From: Eubacteriales bacterium mix99
GTDB taxonomy: Bacteria; Bacillota; Clostridia; Caldicoprobacterales; DTU083
Assembly (NCBI GenBank): GCA_038396605.1
Contig: CP121690.1
Coordinates: 1,644,500-1,708,499, forward strand
Length of the DNA: 64,000 nt
Reading direction: 5' to 3'
How positions within the stretch are numbered: position 1 is the first letter of the stretch; the number at the start of each line of letters is the position of its first letter. The translations under genes were made by a program, and so were the position numbers. The notes below the pieces were generated by a model. That model ran no database searches. It was not told the DNA's origin and worked only from the letters and a program-made list of their open reading frames with translations. Positions 17,312-26,911 of the stretch are shown piece after piece.

Positions 17312-17379
17312 TGTTGCAAATTATTGTTTTAATGTTGCATTACATAATATGTATGATATAATTTTACTGTATTATGTAA
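17312..17379. promoter_or_regulatory. Divergent regulatory region: TGTTGCA repeats, palindrome and araC-type promoter
   Basis: TGTTGCA occurs at 17312-17318 and 17333-17339, exactly 21 bp (two helical turns) apart. The second copy overlaps the -35 GTTGCA of a promoter whose -10 TATAAT lies at 17357-17362 (17-bp spacing). TTACATAAT (17340-17348) and ATTATGTAA (17371-17379) form a 9-bp inverted repeat across the -10. AraC proteins commonly bind direct repeats like these. Confidence 0.6.
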
Positions 17380-17416
17380 TTTGAGCGGAAGGCAAATCGG
17401 GAACCAGGAGGATGCT

Positions 17417-18241
17417 ATGACCCGTGAATGGATCGAATCCAAAGGAGATACCTGTTGCGGTGTTGTTTATATCCACCAGGTTGGATGGGAAACCTGCGCG
17501 GGGGGGCACAGCTTTGGCCCGGCAGTAAGGGATCATTTCCTGATCCACTGTATTCTGGAGGGGGAAGGGACCTTTTCCGTGGGGAATAAGGAATATCGGC
17601 TGAACCGGGGTGAGGGATTTTTGATTGTGCCCGGTGTGGTGACCTATTATCGGGCAGACCGGAACAATCCATGGAAATACTGCTGGGTTGGCTTCAACGG
17701 AACCGAAGCAGCGAAGATCTGCAGCCAATGCGGCATCGGCCTGGAGCATCCGGCATTTTCCTATGCCGACCCGCCGCGGATGGAGACCTGTATGCGGGAG
17801 CTGCGTGAAATCTGTGATTCCGGGGGCAATGAATTTCTGACCCTGTCCCGTTTGTATGAATTCTTTTCCATGATTCAGCGGGAAGCAGCGCCGGCAGGCA
17901 AGCGTGCAGGTATTGTGGAACCGGCTCTGGATTACATCAGCAAGAATTATTCCTACGGGATCACGGTTGGCCAGATTGCTTCCCATCTGGGCATCAGCAG
18001 AAGCCATCTTTTTCGTGTTTTCAAGGGAAAGCTGGGATTATCGGTGCAGGAATATCTGCTGTCCTTTCGCCTGAAACGGGCGGGAAATCTGATGGAAACC
18101 ACCGATATGACGATCAAGGAGGTCATGTATTCCTGCGGATTCAATGATCTGCCCAATTTCTCCCGGCAGTTTCGAAAAGTATATGGTATGCCGCCGGGTG
18201 CTTATCGGAGCATCAGCACCGGACAAAAAGCGAAAATTTGA
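17417..18241 (+). CDS. AraC-family transcriptional regulator
   Basis: 274 residues. The N-terminal cupin-like sensor holds the typical LNRGEGFLIVPGVVTYYRAD segment. The C-terminal pair of helix-turn-helix units covers about 175-265 (GITVGQIASHLGISRSHLFR and IKEVMYSCGFNDLPNFSRQF, with PPGAYR at the end). ATG 17417 is set by CCAGGAGG at 17405-17412. It is divergent from the GH4 glycosidase, and two direct repeats and a palindrome fill the space between. I infer sugar-dependent activation of the GH4 gene and autoregulation. Confidence 0.9.
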   Translation: MTREWIESKGDTCCGVVYIHQVGWETCAGGHSFGPAVRDHFLIHCILEGEGTFSVGNKEYRLNRGEGFLIVPGVVTYYRADRNNPWKYCWVGFNGTEAAKICSQCGIGLEHPAFSYADPPRMETCMRELREICDSGGNEFLTLSRLYEFFSMIQREAAPAGKRAGIVEPALDYISKNYSYGITVGQIASHLGISRSHLFRVFKGKLGLSVQEYLLSFRLKRAGNLMETTDMTIKEVMYSCGFNDLPNFSRQFRKVYGMPPGAYRSISTGQKAKI

Positions 18242-18311
18242 GCCCCTTCCATAAGTCCTGTAAAAATGTTATAATATTTGGATAGGACATCTAAAAGGAA
18301 GGATTTTGCCA

Positions 18312-21300
18312 ATGCTTCAGATACCGGACTCCCTGATTGTGAACTACAGTGCGTCGCCGCAGGTTTATAAGCGGGGCATGGCTTATTATCGCAGCGGGAG
18401 GATCAAAAGTATCCGGATCCAGGAGGACAAGGAAATTATATACAGCGTAGTAAGGGGCCGTCAGGACTATGATGTGCGTATTGAGTTTGATGATGACGGT
18501 ATTTTTCAGTCTGCGGAATGCACCTGCCCGGCAAGCCGGAAGTACTGGGGGCACTGCAAGCATATCGTGGCAGTTCTGCTTCATTTGAAGTGGTTGAAAG
18601 AACACGATGGGTTCCGGACAATTACGGCTAAAAGAACCGCCAGGGAGATTTTTCATTATTTTCAGTATTCACCGTCTGCCGAACGGACTCCGGTTACCCT
18701 GGAGCCGATCTATGAATTCCGGCCGGATGCGGAGGAGGATTATGGCGTATCCTCCCTTCTCTCCTTTCGAATCGGAGAGAATCGGATGTATGTGGTACGC
18801 AATATGAGAAAATTTCTGGAGGACTTGGAGAATGGGAATTCCATCTATTTCGGCAAGCAATTTACCTATGATCCCGATTGGCATACGTTTCCGGAGGAAC
18901 TGGGTTCACTGATCGATTTTCTCCATGAGCTGCACCAGGTGAGCGGATTGGACAAAGGATACCATTATTATAGCTCCGGCTTGTTTCACGATAAATACAT
19001 TTGTCTGACGGATGCCCTTGTCAAACGCTTTTTCTCCATAATGGGCGATCAATCCTTCCGGGCTATCCTGCATGGCAGGGTATGTGATGATGTACGGGTC
19101 CGCCGGGAAGCCGTCCCGGTTCAGTTTTCGGTGGACAAAGAGGGAGAGGATCTTGCCATGAATATCGAACTGGCGGATTCCATCCACAACCTGACAGCAG
19201 ACGGGACCTATATTTTGGTGGGGACCCGGGTTTACCGTCCGCCAGTCGATCAGATCCGAAACATCATGCCCTTTGTCAGCATCATGAACCGCACGGGAAG
19301 CAGGAAGCTGCTTTTTACCGGAGAAGACAGGGAGCGCTTTGTTTCGGAGGTGCTGCCCCATGCGGAGCGGGTCGGCAGTGTTCAGGCCAGTGATTCTGTG
19401 GACCAGATGGTAGAAAGGGAACCGCTGGAGGCCAAAATCTACTTTGACCGGGAGGGGGAAGGCATCCGGGCACATGTCCTGTTCCAATATGGAGAAAGGA
19501 AAATCGATCCCTTTGATCCGGAGCGCCACAGCCCGGTATCGGAAAAGAGCGGCAAGATCCTGATCCGGGATATGGATACCGAACGAAAGGTACTGAGCCT
19601 TTTTGAAAAGTACTCCTTTCGGGTTTGTCCCCATGGTGTGTATCTGGAAGAGGAAGAAAATATTTTTTCCTTTTTCCATACCGGCTTGTTTCAGCTGCAG
19701 CAGGTGGCAGAGGTATACTATTCCAAGGACTTTCGGGTGATTGTCCACAATAAATTGACCTATTCTGCCGGAATCCGTCTGAGCGCAGATACGGATCTGC
19801 TGGAGTTTACCTTTGATATCGGCGGGATCCGTTCTTCCGAACTCGACCGGATTTTCGAGGCACTGCGGGAAAAGAAACGGTATTACCGGCTGAAGGATGG
19901 GAGCTTTTTGCCTCTGGACAGCAGTGAGCTGGACGGACTGGCGGAAATGACGGAGCATCTTGGCATCCGGGACAGGGATTTGCGGAACGGGACGCTGGAG
20001 ATGCCGAAATACCGCGCATTGTATCTGGACCGCCAGCTGCAGGATTTCGGGATACAGGATGTTCAGGAGGATGACGCCTTTCGTGATATGGTAAGGGATA
20101 TCCGGAAGCCCGGTGAGATTCATGCGAATACACCGGAATCCCTGAAAGAAACCTTGCGGGATTATCAGCAGCTGGGATTCAAATGGCTGAAAACCCTGTC
20201 CCGATACGGGATGGGCGGGATCCTGGCAGATGACATGGGCCTGGGAAAGACCCTGCAGGTGCTGACGCTGCTTCTCTCGGACAAGGAGGAGGGGTGCGGG
20301 GAACCATCTCTGGTGGTGGCGCCGACTTCCCTGGTCTGTAACTGGCAGGAGGAAGTCCGGAAATTCGTGCCGGATCTGTCAACGCTGCTGTTGATCGGCA
20401 ACCGAAGCGAGCGGGGAGAGCTGATGGAGCAAATTCCGGAAGCTGACCTGGTAATTACCTCCTATCCTTTGATCCGGAGGGATAAGGAAAGCTATCAGAA
20501 GTTTACCTTCCGTTATTGCATTATCGATGAAGCACAGCATATTAAAAATCCTGCCTCCCAGGGTGCAAAGGCGGTCAAGTCGATCCATGCAAAGAGACGG
20601 TTTGCCCTGACGGGTACGCCTATGGAGAATTCCCTTTCCGAGCTTTGGTCCATCTTTGACTTTGTCATGCCGGGCTATCTGTTCAGCCATACAAAGTTCC
20701 TGTCGGATTATGAAAAGCCCATTGTGAAGGAACGCGACACAGATACGGTGGAGGAGCTGGCAAAGCATATCAAGCCCTTTATCCTTCGGCGTTTGAAAAC
20801 TGATGTACTGAAGGAGCTTCCGGAAAAGATTGAAAGCCGGATGGTTGCGGATCTGACTGTGGAGCAAAAGAAGGTTTATCTGGCTTATCTGGCCCGGGTT
20901 CGGGGAGAAATTACGGCGGAGATTGACCGTTCGGGCTATGAACGGAGTCAGATCAAGATATTGGCTGCGCTGACCCGGCTGCGGCAAATCTGCTGCCACC
21001 CCGGGATGTTTCTGGAAAATTACAGAGGAGAAAGCGGCAAGATGCTCCTGCTGGATGAAATCCTGTCCGATGCGTTGGGAAGCGGACATCGTGTTTTGCT
21101 GTTTTCCCAGTTTACCAGCATGCTGCATCTGATCCGGGAGCGGCTGGAAGCGAACCGGATCCATACCTTTTATCTGGATGGGAATACCGAGGTGCGGGAA
21201 CGCGGCAAACTGGTAAAGAGATTCAACGAAGGGGACGGAGAGGTGTTCCTTGTTTCCTTAAAGGCCGGAGGAACAGGTCTGAATCTGACCGGAGCCGATA

Positions 21301-21542
21301 CGGTCATCCATTTTGATCCCTGGTGGAATCCGGCGGTGGAGGATCAGGCGTCGGATCGGGCGTATCGGATTGGGCAAAAGAAGGCAGTTCATGTCATGCG
21401 GCTGATCACAAAGGGCACGATTGAAGAGAAAATCGAGCACCTGAAGGAACAAAAGAGGAATCTGACGGATGCCGTGATCAAGCCTGGCGAGACATTTGTA
21501 TCCAGGATGTCGAAAGAGGAAGTCATGGCACTGTTTGAATAA
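18312..21542 (+). CDS. SNF2-family helicase with N-terminal SWIM zinc finger
   Basis: 1076 residues. An N-terminal SWIM finger CxC...CxH is present as C70, C72, C82 and H84. A long bacterial SNF2-associated region follows. The C-terminal motor has the Walker A motif DDMGLGKTLQ (about 640-650), the Walker B motif DEAQHIKN (about 738-745), and the C-terminal SNF2 motifs SLKAGGTGLNLT and DRAYRIGQ. Such proteins are DNA translocases that remodel protein-DNA complexes, and their bacterial role is poorly known. Start ATG 18312 is chosen for AAGGAAGGA eight bases upstream; TTG 18306 is too close. htpG follows after 29 bp, so they may be co-transcribed. No nuclease, methylase or other defence gene is adjacent. 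Confidence 0.9.
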   Translation: MLQIPDSLIVNYSASPQVYKRGMAYYRSGRIKSIRIQEDKEIIYSVVRGRQDYDVRIEFDDDGIFQSAECTCPASRKYWGHCKHIVAVLLHLKWLKEHDGFRTITAKRTAREIFHYFQYSPSAERTPVTLEPIYEFRPDAEEDYGVSSLLSFRIGENRMYVVRNMRKFLEDLENGNSIYFGKQFTYDPDWHTFPEELGSLIDFLHELHQVSGLDKGYHYYSSGLFHDKYICLTDALVKRFFSIMGDQSFRAILHGRVCDDVRVRREAVPVQFSVDKEGEDLAMNIELADSIHNLTADGTYILVGTRVYRPPVDQIRNIMPFVSIMNRTGSRKLLFTGEDRERFVSEVLPHAERVGSVQASDSVDQMVEREPLEAKIYFDREGEGIRAHVLFQYGERKIDPFDPERHSPVSEKSGKILIRDMDTERKVLSLFEKYSFRVCPHGVYLEEEENIFSFFHTGLFQLQQVAEVYYSKDFRVIVHNKLTYSAGIRLSADTDLLEFTFDIGGIRSSELDRIFEALREKKRYYRLKDGSFLPLDSSELDGLAEMTEHLGIRDRDLRNGTLEMPKYRALYLDRQLQDFGIQDVQEDDAFRDMVRDIRKPGEIHANTPESLKETLRDYQQLGFKWLKTLSRYGMGGILADDMGLGKTLQVLTLLLSDKEEGCGEPSLVVAPTSLVCNWQEEVRKFVPDLSTLLLIGNRSERGELMEQIPEADLVITSYPLIRRDKESYQKFTFRYCIIDEAQHIKNPASQGAKAVKSIHAKRRFALTGTPMENSLSELWSIFDFVMPGYLFSHTKFLSDYEKPIVKERDTDTVEELAKHIKPFILRRLKTDVLKELPEKIESRMVADLTVEQKKVYLAYLARVRGEITAEIDRSGYERSQIKILAALTRLRQICCHPGMFLENYRGESGKMLLLDEILSDALGSGHRVLLFSQFTSMLHLIRERLEANRIHTFYLDGNTEVRERGKLVKRFNEGDGEVFLVSLKAGGTGLNLTGADTVIHFDPWWNPAVEDQASDRAYRIGQKKAVHVMRLITKGTIEEKIEHLKEQKRNLTDAVIKPGETFVSRMSKEEVMALFE

Positions 21543-21571
21543 AAAACAGAATTTTATGGAGGGAACGGATT

Positions 21572-23644
21572 ATGATTCATGAAAGTGGAAATATTTCGGT
21601 CAATACTGCCGATATCTTTCCGATCATAAAGAAATGGCTTTATTCGGATAAGGATATCTTTCTCCGCGAACTGGTATCCAACGGGAACGATGCCATCGCC
21701 AAGCTGAAACGGATTGTTTCCATGGGAGATGCGAAAGTGGACGATGACGAACACTACGCGATCCATGTGGTGCTGAACAAGAAAAAGAAAACCATTCAGG
21801 TGATGGACAATGGAATCGGCATGACGGCCGAAGAGGTGAAAAAGTACATCAACCAGGTGGCTTTTTCCGGCGCGCAGGAGTTTCTGGAGAAGTATAAGGA
21901 TCAGGACGAAGCCAATCAGATCATCGGGCATTTTGGCCTGGGCTTTTACTCCGTGTTTATGGTGTCGGACAAGGTGGAGATCGATACCCTGTCCTATCAG
22001 AGTGGGGCGGAAGCGGTAAAGTGGATCTGTGACGGCGGAACGGATTTCGAAATGACTTCATCCGAAAGAGATGAGAGAGGCACCGTTGTTACTCTTCATG
22101 TTTCCGGGGACAGCAAGGAGTTTCTGGACAAATATGAACTGCGCAGGATACTGGAGAAGTACTGCGCCTTTCTGCCTGTGGAAGTATATCTGGAAGATGT
22201 AGAGGAAGAGGAAAAGAAGGCAGAGGAAGCTGCCAAAAAGGCGAAGGAGGCTGCCGAAAAGAAGGTAGCGAAGGCAAAGGAAGCAGCAGAGGAACCTAAA
22301 AAAGAGACGGGAGCAGGAGAAACATCTGATCAGAAAGCATCCGGGGAAAAGGAGGAAAAGGAAGAGACGGAGAAAGCCGGGGAAGAATCCGGTGAAGAAT
22401 CCGGGGAACCGGAGCAGCCGTCAAAGCCGGAGCCGATTAACGATATCCATCCGCTTTGGCTGAAAAGGCCGTCTGAATGCACGGAGGAAGAATACAAGGA
22501 GTTCTATCGCAAGGTATTCATGGATTATCAGGAGCCGCTGTTCTGGATTCATCTGAATGTGGATTATCCATTTCATCTGAAAGGCATCCTGTATTTCCCG
22601 AAGATACGCAACGATTTTCAGGGCATGGAAGGACAGGTCAAGCTCTATAACAATCAGGTATTTGTTGCCGATAACGTGAAGGAAGTGGTTCCGGAATTCC
22701 TGTTGCTGCTCAAAGGGGTGATTGACTGTCCGGATTTACCGCTCAATGTTTCCAGGAGTTTTCTGCAGAATGACGGGTATGTCAGGAAGATATCCGAACA
22801 CATCTCCAAGAAGGTGGCGGACAAGCTGAACAGCCTGTTCAAGACGGAACAGGAGAGTTACAACAAATATTGGGAGGATATCCATCCCTTCATTAAATAT
22901 GGCTGCATGAAGGATGACAAGTTCTATGACCGGGTAAAGGATATTCTGATTTATAAGAGCACAAACGGGGATTATACCATCCTTAAGGATTATCTGAACC
23001 GAAACAGTGAGAAGCACAAGGACAAGGTGTTTTATGTTTCGGATGAGAAACAGCAGGCTCAGTATATCCGGATGTTCAAGGAAAATGATCTGGAAGCCCT
23101 GTATCTGGATACCATGATTGATACCAATTTCATTGCTTTCCTGGAGATGAAGGAGTCCATCAAGTTTATCGGGATTGATGCCGATATTACCGATGCTTTG
23201 AAGGACAAGTCCGAAGACGGGAAAGAGGACAGAAAAGAAGACAAATCCCACTCGGAAGATCTGGAGAAACTGTTTCGGGAAGCCCTGGACAACAAGGATC
23301 TGAAAGTTCGGGTGGAAGCTCTGAAGACGGAGGACATTCCGGCTGTTATCGTGCTTTCGGAGCAGACCAGAAGAATGCAGGAGATGCAGAAACGATTCGG
23401 GGATTTGAACATGGGGAACTTCCCGATGGAGCAGACTTTGGTTCTGAATCGGAAGAATGATCTGATTGCCCGGCTGGAAAAGATGAAGGATCGGGCGGAT
23501 CGAAAAGATGATGTGGCAATGATCTGCAAACATGTGTATGATCTGGCCATGATGAACCAGAGGCCGCTGGAGCCGGATGAGATGGCTGCGTTTGTAAAGA
23601 GAAGCAATCAATTGCTGACCCGGCTTGCAGAGTTCGGGAAATAG
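21572..23644 (+). CDS. htpG: HtpG, Hsp90-family chaperone with a long charged linker
   Basis: 690 residues, longer than the usual 620-640. The GHKL ATPase domain has RELVSNGNDA (catalytic region about 32-41), DNGIGM (79-84) and GHFGLGFYS (119-127). Between the N-terminal and middle domains (about 208-288) lies an 80-residue, almost purely charged stretch rich in E, K and A. Bacterial HtpG normally lacks this linker, which is typical of eukaryotic Hsp90. A second short charged insert (GKEDRKEDKSHSED) is near residue 550. The catalytic arginine region of the middle domain, LNVSRSFLQND, is present. A strong terminator follows at 23687. Confidence 0.95.
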   Translation: MIHESGNISVNTADIFPIIKKWLYSDKDIFLRELVSNGNDAIAKLKRIVSMGDAKVDDDEHYAIHVVLNKKKKTIQVMDNGIGMTAEEVKKYINQVAFSGAQEFLEKYKDQDEANQIIGHFGLGFYSVFMVSDKVEIDTLSYQSGAEAVKWICDGGTDFEMTSSERDERGTVVTLHVSGDSKEFLDKYELRRILEKYCAFLPVEVYLEDVEEEEKKAEEAAKKAKEAAEKKVAKAKEAAEEPKKETGAGETSDQKASGEKEEKEETEKAGEESGEESGEPEQPSKPEPINDIHPLWLKRPSECTEEEYKEFYRKVFMDYQEPLFWIHLNVDYPFHLKGILYFPKIRNDFQGMEGQVKLYNNQVFVADNVKEVVPEFLLLLKGVIDCPDLPLNVSRSFLQNDGYVRKISEHISKKVADKLNSLFKTEQESYNKYWEDIHPFIKYGCMKDDKFYDRVKDILIYKSTNGDYTILKDYLNRNSEKHKDKVFYVSDEKQQAQYIRMFKENDLEALYLDTMIDTNFIAFLEMKESIKFIGIDADITDALKDKSEDGKEDRKEDKSHSEDLEKLFREALDNKDLKVRVEALKTEDIPAVIVLSEQTRRMQEMQKRFGDLNMGNFPMEQTLVLNRKNDLIARLEKMKDRADRKDDVAMICKHVYDLAMMNQRPLEPDEMAAFVKRSNQLLTRLAEFGK

Positions 23645-23686
23645 GGGAAACAGCAATCCTTCTGAGAAAAATAAAAAAGGACAGGC

Positions 23687-23723
23687 AGGGCCGGTGAAGA
23701 ACCTTTTTTCACCGGCCCTTTTT
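23687..23723 (+). terminator. Rho-independent terminator after htpG
   Basis: AGGGCCGGTGAA pairs with TTCACCGGCCCT, a 12-bp stem, followed by TTTTT. It ends the helicase-htpG transcript. Confidence 0.9.
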
Positions 23724-23855
23724 GTGATATGATAGAAGTAGGAAAAGAAGGGATGGAACAGAGGAAAAAAAGGAAGGATAATCCGGGTGCCCAATTGCAA
23801 AGGCTAAGGATTATCCGTGGCAGACAGGGAAACAGTTTATGGATGGAGGGAGACT

Positions 23856-24125
23856 ATGGATCAATATACGGCGGTTTCTCTTTTCCTGCTCGCTCTGGCG
23901 GCTTTTCTGATTTACCGTATTAAAAACAGGCGCAGGAAAAAGAAAGAGAAGAAAAGTATTGCGTTTCATAGGAAAAATATGCCTGCCGCCAGGCGGCGAG
24001 AGCATGTCCTGCTGGATCATGATAAAGGGAAGGTGATCCCCTTTCCCGGGAAGACGGTATCATCGGAAAAGCATGATAAGTCCGGGCAGGGGAATCATTC
24101 GGGATCCGGGCAGAACAAGGAATAG
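23856..24125 (+). CDS. Small membrane-anchored basic protein, function unknown
   Basis: 89 residues. One N-terminal membrane segment (AVSLFLLALAAFLIYRI) is followed by a strongly basic stretch (KNRRRKKKEKK) and a hydrophilic tail ending SGQGNHSGSGQNKE. The likely orientation is N-out with the tail in the cytoplasm, by the positive-inside rule. GGAGGGAG at 23845-23852 selects ATG 23856. It stands alone between the htpG terminator and the fucosidase genes. No family recognised. Confidence 0.6.
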   Translation: MDQYTAVSLFLLALAAFLIYRIKNRRRKKKEKKSIAFHRKNMPAARRREHVLLDHDKGKVIPFPGKTVSSEKHDKSGQGNHSGSGQNKE

Positions 24126-24266
24126 GACGTTCCTAGATCCACATAATATGCTTTTTCTGTTTTTGGGAGATACGCCATAGTGTCTCTTATGGAATAATCA
24201 AAGGACAGGGACAAGAGAGAGAAAAGGACTTTCATAAAGGGCTTTATCAAATCGGGGGATGAAATA

Positions 24267-25502
24267 ATGACGGGGGTATTACCGACAAAGCAACAGCTTT
24301 CCTTCCTGGATTGGGAAATGGGTGCGTTTTTTCACTTCGGCATCCGCACATTTTATGAGGGGCATCGGGACTGGGACGGGAAAGAAATGGATCTGGATGC
24401 CTTTCGTCCGGCCAAACTGGACTGCGACAGCTGGATTCGTACGATAAAGGAAGCCGGGATGGCCTATGCCATCCTGGTTTGCAAGCATCACGACGGATTT
24501 GCCAACTGGCCTTCGAAGTATACGGATTATTCTGTGGCCAACACCCCATGGAAGGATGGACAGGGTGATGTGGTACGGGAGTTTGTAGACGCCTGCCGCA
24601 AGTACGACATTCGGATCGGGCTTTACTATTCTCCCGCGGAGGCGGGGTATCAGAAACGGTCGCCAAAGGAGCATGACGACTATTTTATCAACCAGATCAG
24701 CGAATTGCTGACCAACTACGGCAGGATCGATTACCTGTGGTTTGACGGCTGCGGATCAGAAGGGCATGAGTATGACAGAAAAAGGATTATACGCACGATC
24801 CGCGACCTTCAGCCCGAAATCCTGATCTTCAATATGTGGGATCCCGATACGAGATGGGTGGGCAATGAAGCGGGCGTGGCAAATGTGACCAACAGCAATG
24901 TAGTATCCAGTGTGGACTTTTCCGTCCTCACCGAGAGCGGGGATGATCTGGATACAGAACGGTTTTTACCTGCGGAATGTGATTTCATGATGCGGGACCG
25001 GAATTGGTTTTACAGTGAATATGATGTTCATACGGTGAAAAGTGTGGAAGAGCTGATTTCCCTATATTATTATTCTGTCGGAAACGGAGCGAATTTCCTT
25101 ATTAACATTGGACCGGACCGCAGAGGTCTTTTGCCGGAGGTGGACGCCAGGCGGCTGCTGGAGTTCGGTCAGGAAATCAGGAGACGTTTTTCTCAGCCGG
25201 TTCCAACCACCTGGAAGAGTATAGAAGATGGCATTTGCATCAGGCTGGAGGAAGAACAACTTATCAATCATGTTATATTGCGGGAAAATTTGACGGCAGG
25301 GGAAAACATACAGGCGTTCCGTGTTTCTGTCAGGTCCGGTTTGATCCAGCGTCCTGTCTGTGTCCATATGGGGGCTGCCATCGGGCATAAAAGGATTATT
25401 ACCTTTCCTGCCATCCGGGCAGCGGAGGTTCGGATCGAAGTTACAGAGGCAAAGGGGACGTTTCACTTTTTGTCCCCTCAGGTCTTTTATATCCGGCAAT
25501 GA
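24267..25502 (+). CDS. GH29-family alpha-L-fucosidase-like glycosidase (divergent)
   Basis: 411 residues. GH29 enzymes remove alpha-linked fucose with retention. The catalytic barrel includes CKHHDGFANW (72-81) and the nucleophile aspartate D160 in YLWFDG. The early family motif HWG is HFG here (FFHFGI, 22-27), and the following region is short, so this belongs to a divergent branch. GNGANFLINIGPDRRG matches the conserved barrel end. There is no signal peptide, so the substrate is probably an imported oligosaccharide. CGGGGGATG precedes ATG 24267. A second GH29 gene follows after 95 bp, probably in the same transcript. Confidence 0.82.
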   Translation: MTGVLPTKQQLSFLDWEMGAFFHFGIRTFYEGHRDWDGKEMDLDAFRPAKLDCDSWIRTIKEAGMAYAILVCKHHDGFANWPSKYTDYSVANTPWKDGQGDVVREFVDACRKYDIRIGLYYSPAEAGYQKRSPKEHDDYFINQISELLTNYGRIDYLWFDGCGSEGHEYDRKRIIRTIRDLQPEILIFNMWDPDTRWVGNEAGVANVTNSNVVSSVDFSVLTESGDDLDTERFLPAECDFMMRDRNWFYSEYDVHTVKSVEELISLYYYSVGNGANFLINIGPDRRGLLPEVDARRLLEFGQEIRRRFSQPVPTTWKSIEDGICIRLEEEQLINHVILRENLTAGENIQAFRVSVRSGLIQRPVCVHMGAAIGHKRIITFPAIRAAEVRIEVTEAKGTFHFLSPQVFYIRQ

Positions 25503-25597
25503 TGGCAGGAAACGGGATGGAAAAGGGCGAATCCATGAGATAATAAGCAAAATATATCTGGGAACATATCCAGTAATGGAAAGGAGCAAATGGAATT

Positions 25598-26911
25598 ATG
25601 TCAAGCTATACAACGAGGAAAACGCCCGGAGACACGGAATGGTTTGTTCATGACCGGTTTGGTATGTTTATCCACTGGGGGCTGTATTCCATGCCGGCCC
25701 GGCATGAATGGGTGAAGTCCAGGGAAGAAATACCGGAAGAAAAGTACGATAAATATTTCAAATATTTCAATCCGGATTTGTTTGATCCGAAGGACTGGGC
25801 CCGAAAAGCAAAAGAAGCAGGAATGAAATATGCCGTTCTCACCACAAAGCATCATGAGGGCTTCTGCATGTTCGATTCAAAGTATACAGACTATAAGTGC
25901 ACAAATACTCCTGCCGGCCGGGACATTGTCCGGGAGTATGTGGATGCTTTTCGGGCAGAAGGATTGCGTATTGGCTTCTATTATTCCCTGATTGACTGGC
26001 ATCATCCCGATTTTCCCATCGATCCCATTCATCCGCGGCGTGATGATAAGGATGCCTATGAGCAGAGTAAGGGCCGGGATATGCACAAATATGCGGAATA
26101 TATGCGCAATCAGGTGGAGGAGCTTTTAACGAACTATGGGAAGATCGATATTCTGTGGTTTGATTTCTCCTATCCGGACCGAACCATGAAGGATCAGCCA
26201 TGGATGAAAGGCAAGGGCAGGGAAGACTGGGAAGCGGATAAACTGATTGCTCTGGCCAGAAAGCTGCAGCCTGGCATTATCATTGACAACCGCACCGGGA
26301 TCGAACAGGACCTCTGGACACCGGAGCAATATCAGCCGCAGGAATGGGTCCGCCATGAGGATACCGGGGAGCGGGTGACCTGGGAGGCCTGTCAGACATT
26401 TTCCGGTTCCTGGGGGTATTATCGGGATGAAATGTCCTGGAAGACGCCGGATGTGTTGATACAGATGCTGATCAATACGGTTTCCCGGGGCGGGAATCTG
26501 TTGATGAACGTGGGCCCGACGTCCAGAGGCTATATCGATTACCGGGCCGAAAAGGCACTTAAGGTATATGCGGACTGGATGAAGGTCAACAGTCGCTCCA
26601 TTTATGGGTGCACCATGGCCGAACCGGAGTTTGTGGAGCCAAAGGGCTGCCGGTATACGCAAAGCGGGGATGGGAAACGCCTGTACATCCATCTGATGGA
26701 ATATCCCTATGCTTTTCTGGAAATACCGGGGATGGCCGGAAAAGTGGATTATGCGCAGTTTTTGCATGATGGAAGCGAAATAACCTTTACGGAAAAAACC
26801 AGCGATCATTTCAGTGAAGGCAGAATGCAATCGAAGGATTTGCTGGTCTTTAACATACCGAAGATCAAACCTCCGATTCTCGTGCCGGTGATCGAAGTCT
26901 TCCTGAAATAG
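25598..26911 (+). CDS. GH29-family alpha-L-fucosidase
   Basis: 437 residues with a canonical GH29 layout: RFGMFIHWGLYSMPARHEW (20-38), TTKHHEGFCMF (82-92), the catalytic nucleophile D189 in DILWFDF, and the barrel-end segment RGGNLLMNVGPTSRG. A C-terminal beta-sandwich follows. There is no signal peptide. AAAGGAGC precedes ATG 25598. The tandem pairing with the divergent GH29 enzyme upstream suggests two fucosyl linkages or subsites on one glycan. The alpha-mannosidase at 28289 lies in the same neighbourhood, which would fit host N-glycan fragments. Confidence 0.92.
   Translation: MSSYTTRKTPGDTEWFVHDRFGMFIHWGLYSMPARHEWVKSREEIPEEKYDKYFKYFNPDLFDPKDWARKAKEAGMKYAVLTTKHHEGFCMFDSKYTDYKCTNTPAGRDIVREYVDAFRAEGLRIGFYYSLIDWHHPDFPIDPIHPRRDDKDAYEQSKGRDMHKYAEYMRNQVEELLTNYGKIDILWFDFSYPDRTMKDQPWMKGKGREDWEADKLIALARKLQPGIIIDNRTGIEQDLWTPEQYQPQEWVRHEDTGERVTWEACQTFSGSWGYYRDEMSWKTPDVLIQMLINTVSRGGNLLMNVGPTSRGYIDYRAEKALKVYADWMKVNSRSIYGCTMAEPEFVEPKGCRYTQSGDGKRLYIHLMEYPYAFLEIPGMAGKVDYAQFLHDGSEITFTEKTSDHFSEGRMQSKDLLVFNIPKIKPPILVPVIEVFLK

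Noticed and set aside
18906-20123. Long open frame (405 residues) opposite the SNF2 helicase
   Set aside because: It lies fully antisense to a strongly supported gene, has no domain sense and no ribosome binding site. It arises from the codon bias of the real gene.
18312-21542. Phage-defence system built on the SNF2 helicase
   Set aside because: Neighbours are an AraC regulator and htpG. No nuclease, methylase or phospholipase-D-type defence partner is adjacent.
22736-23800. Long antisense frame (354 residues) over htpG
   Set aside because: The sequence is leucine-, histidine- and proline-rich without recognisable motifs, and the opposite strand is a clear htpG.
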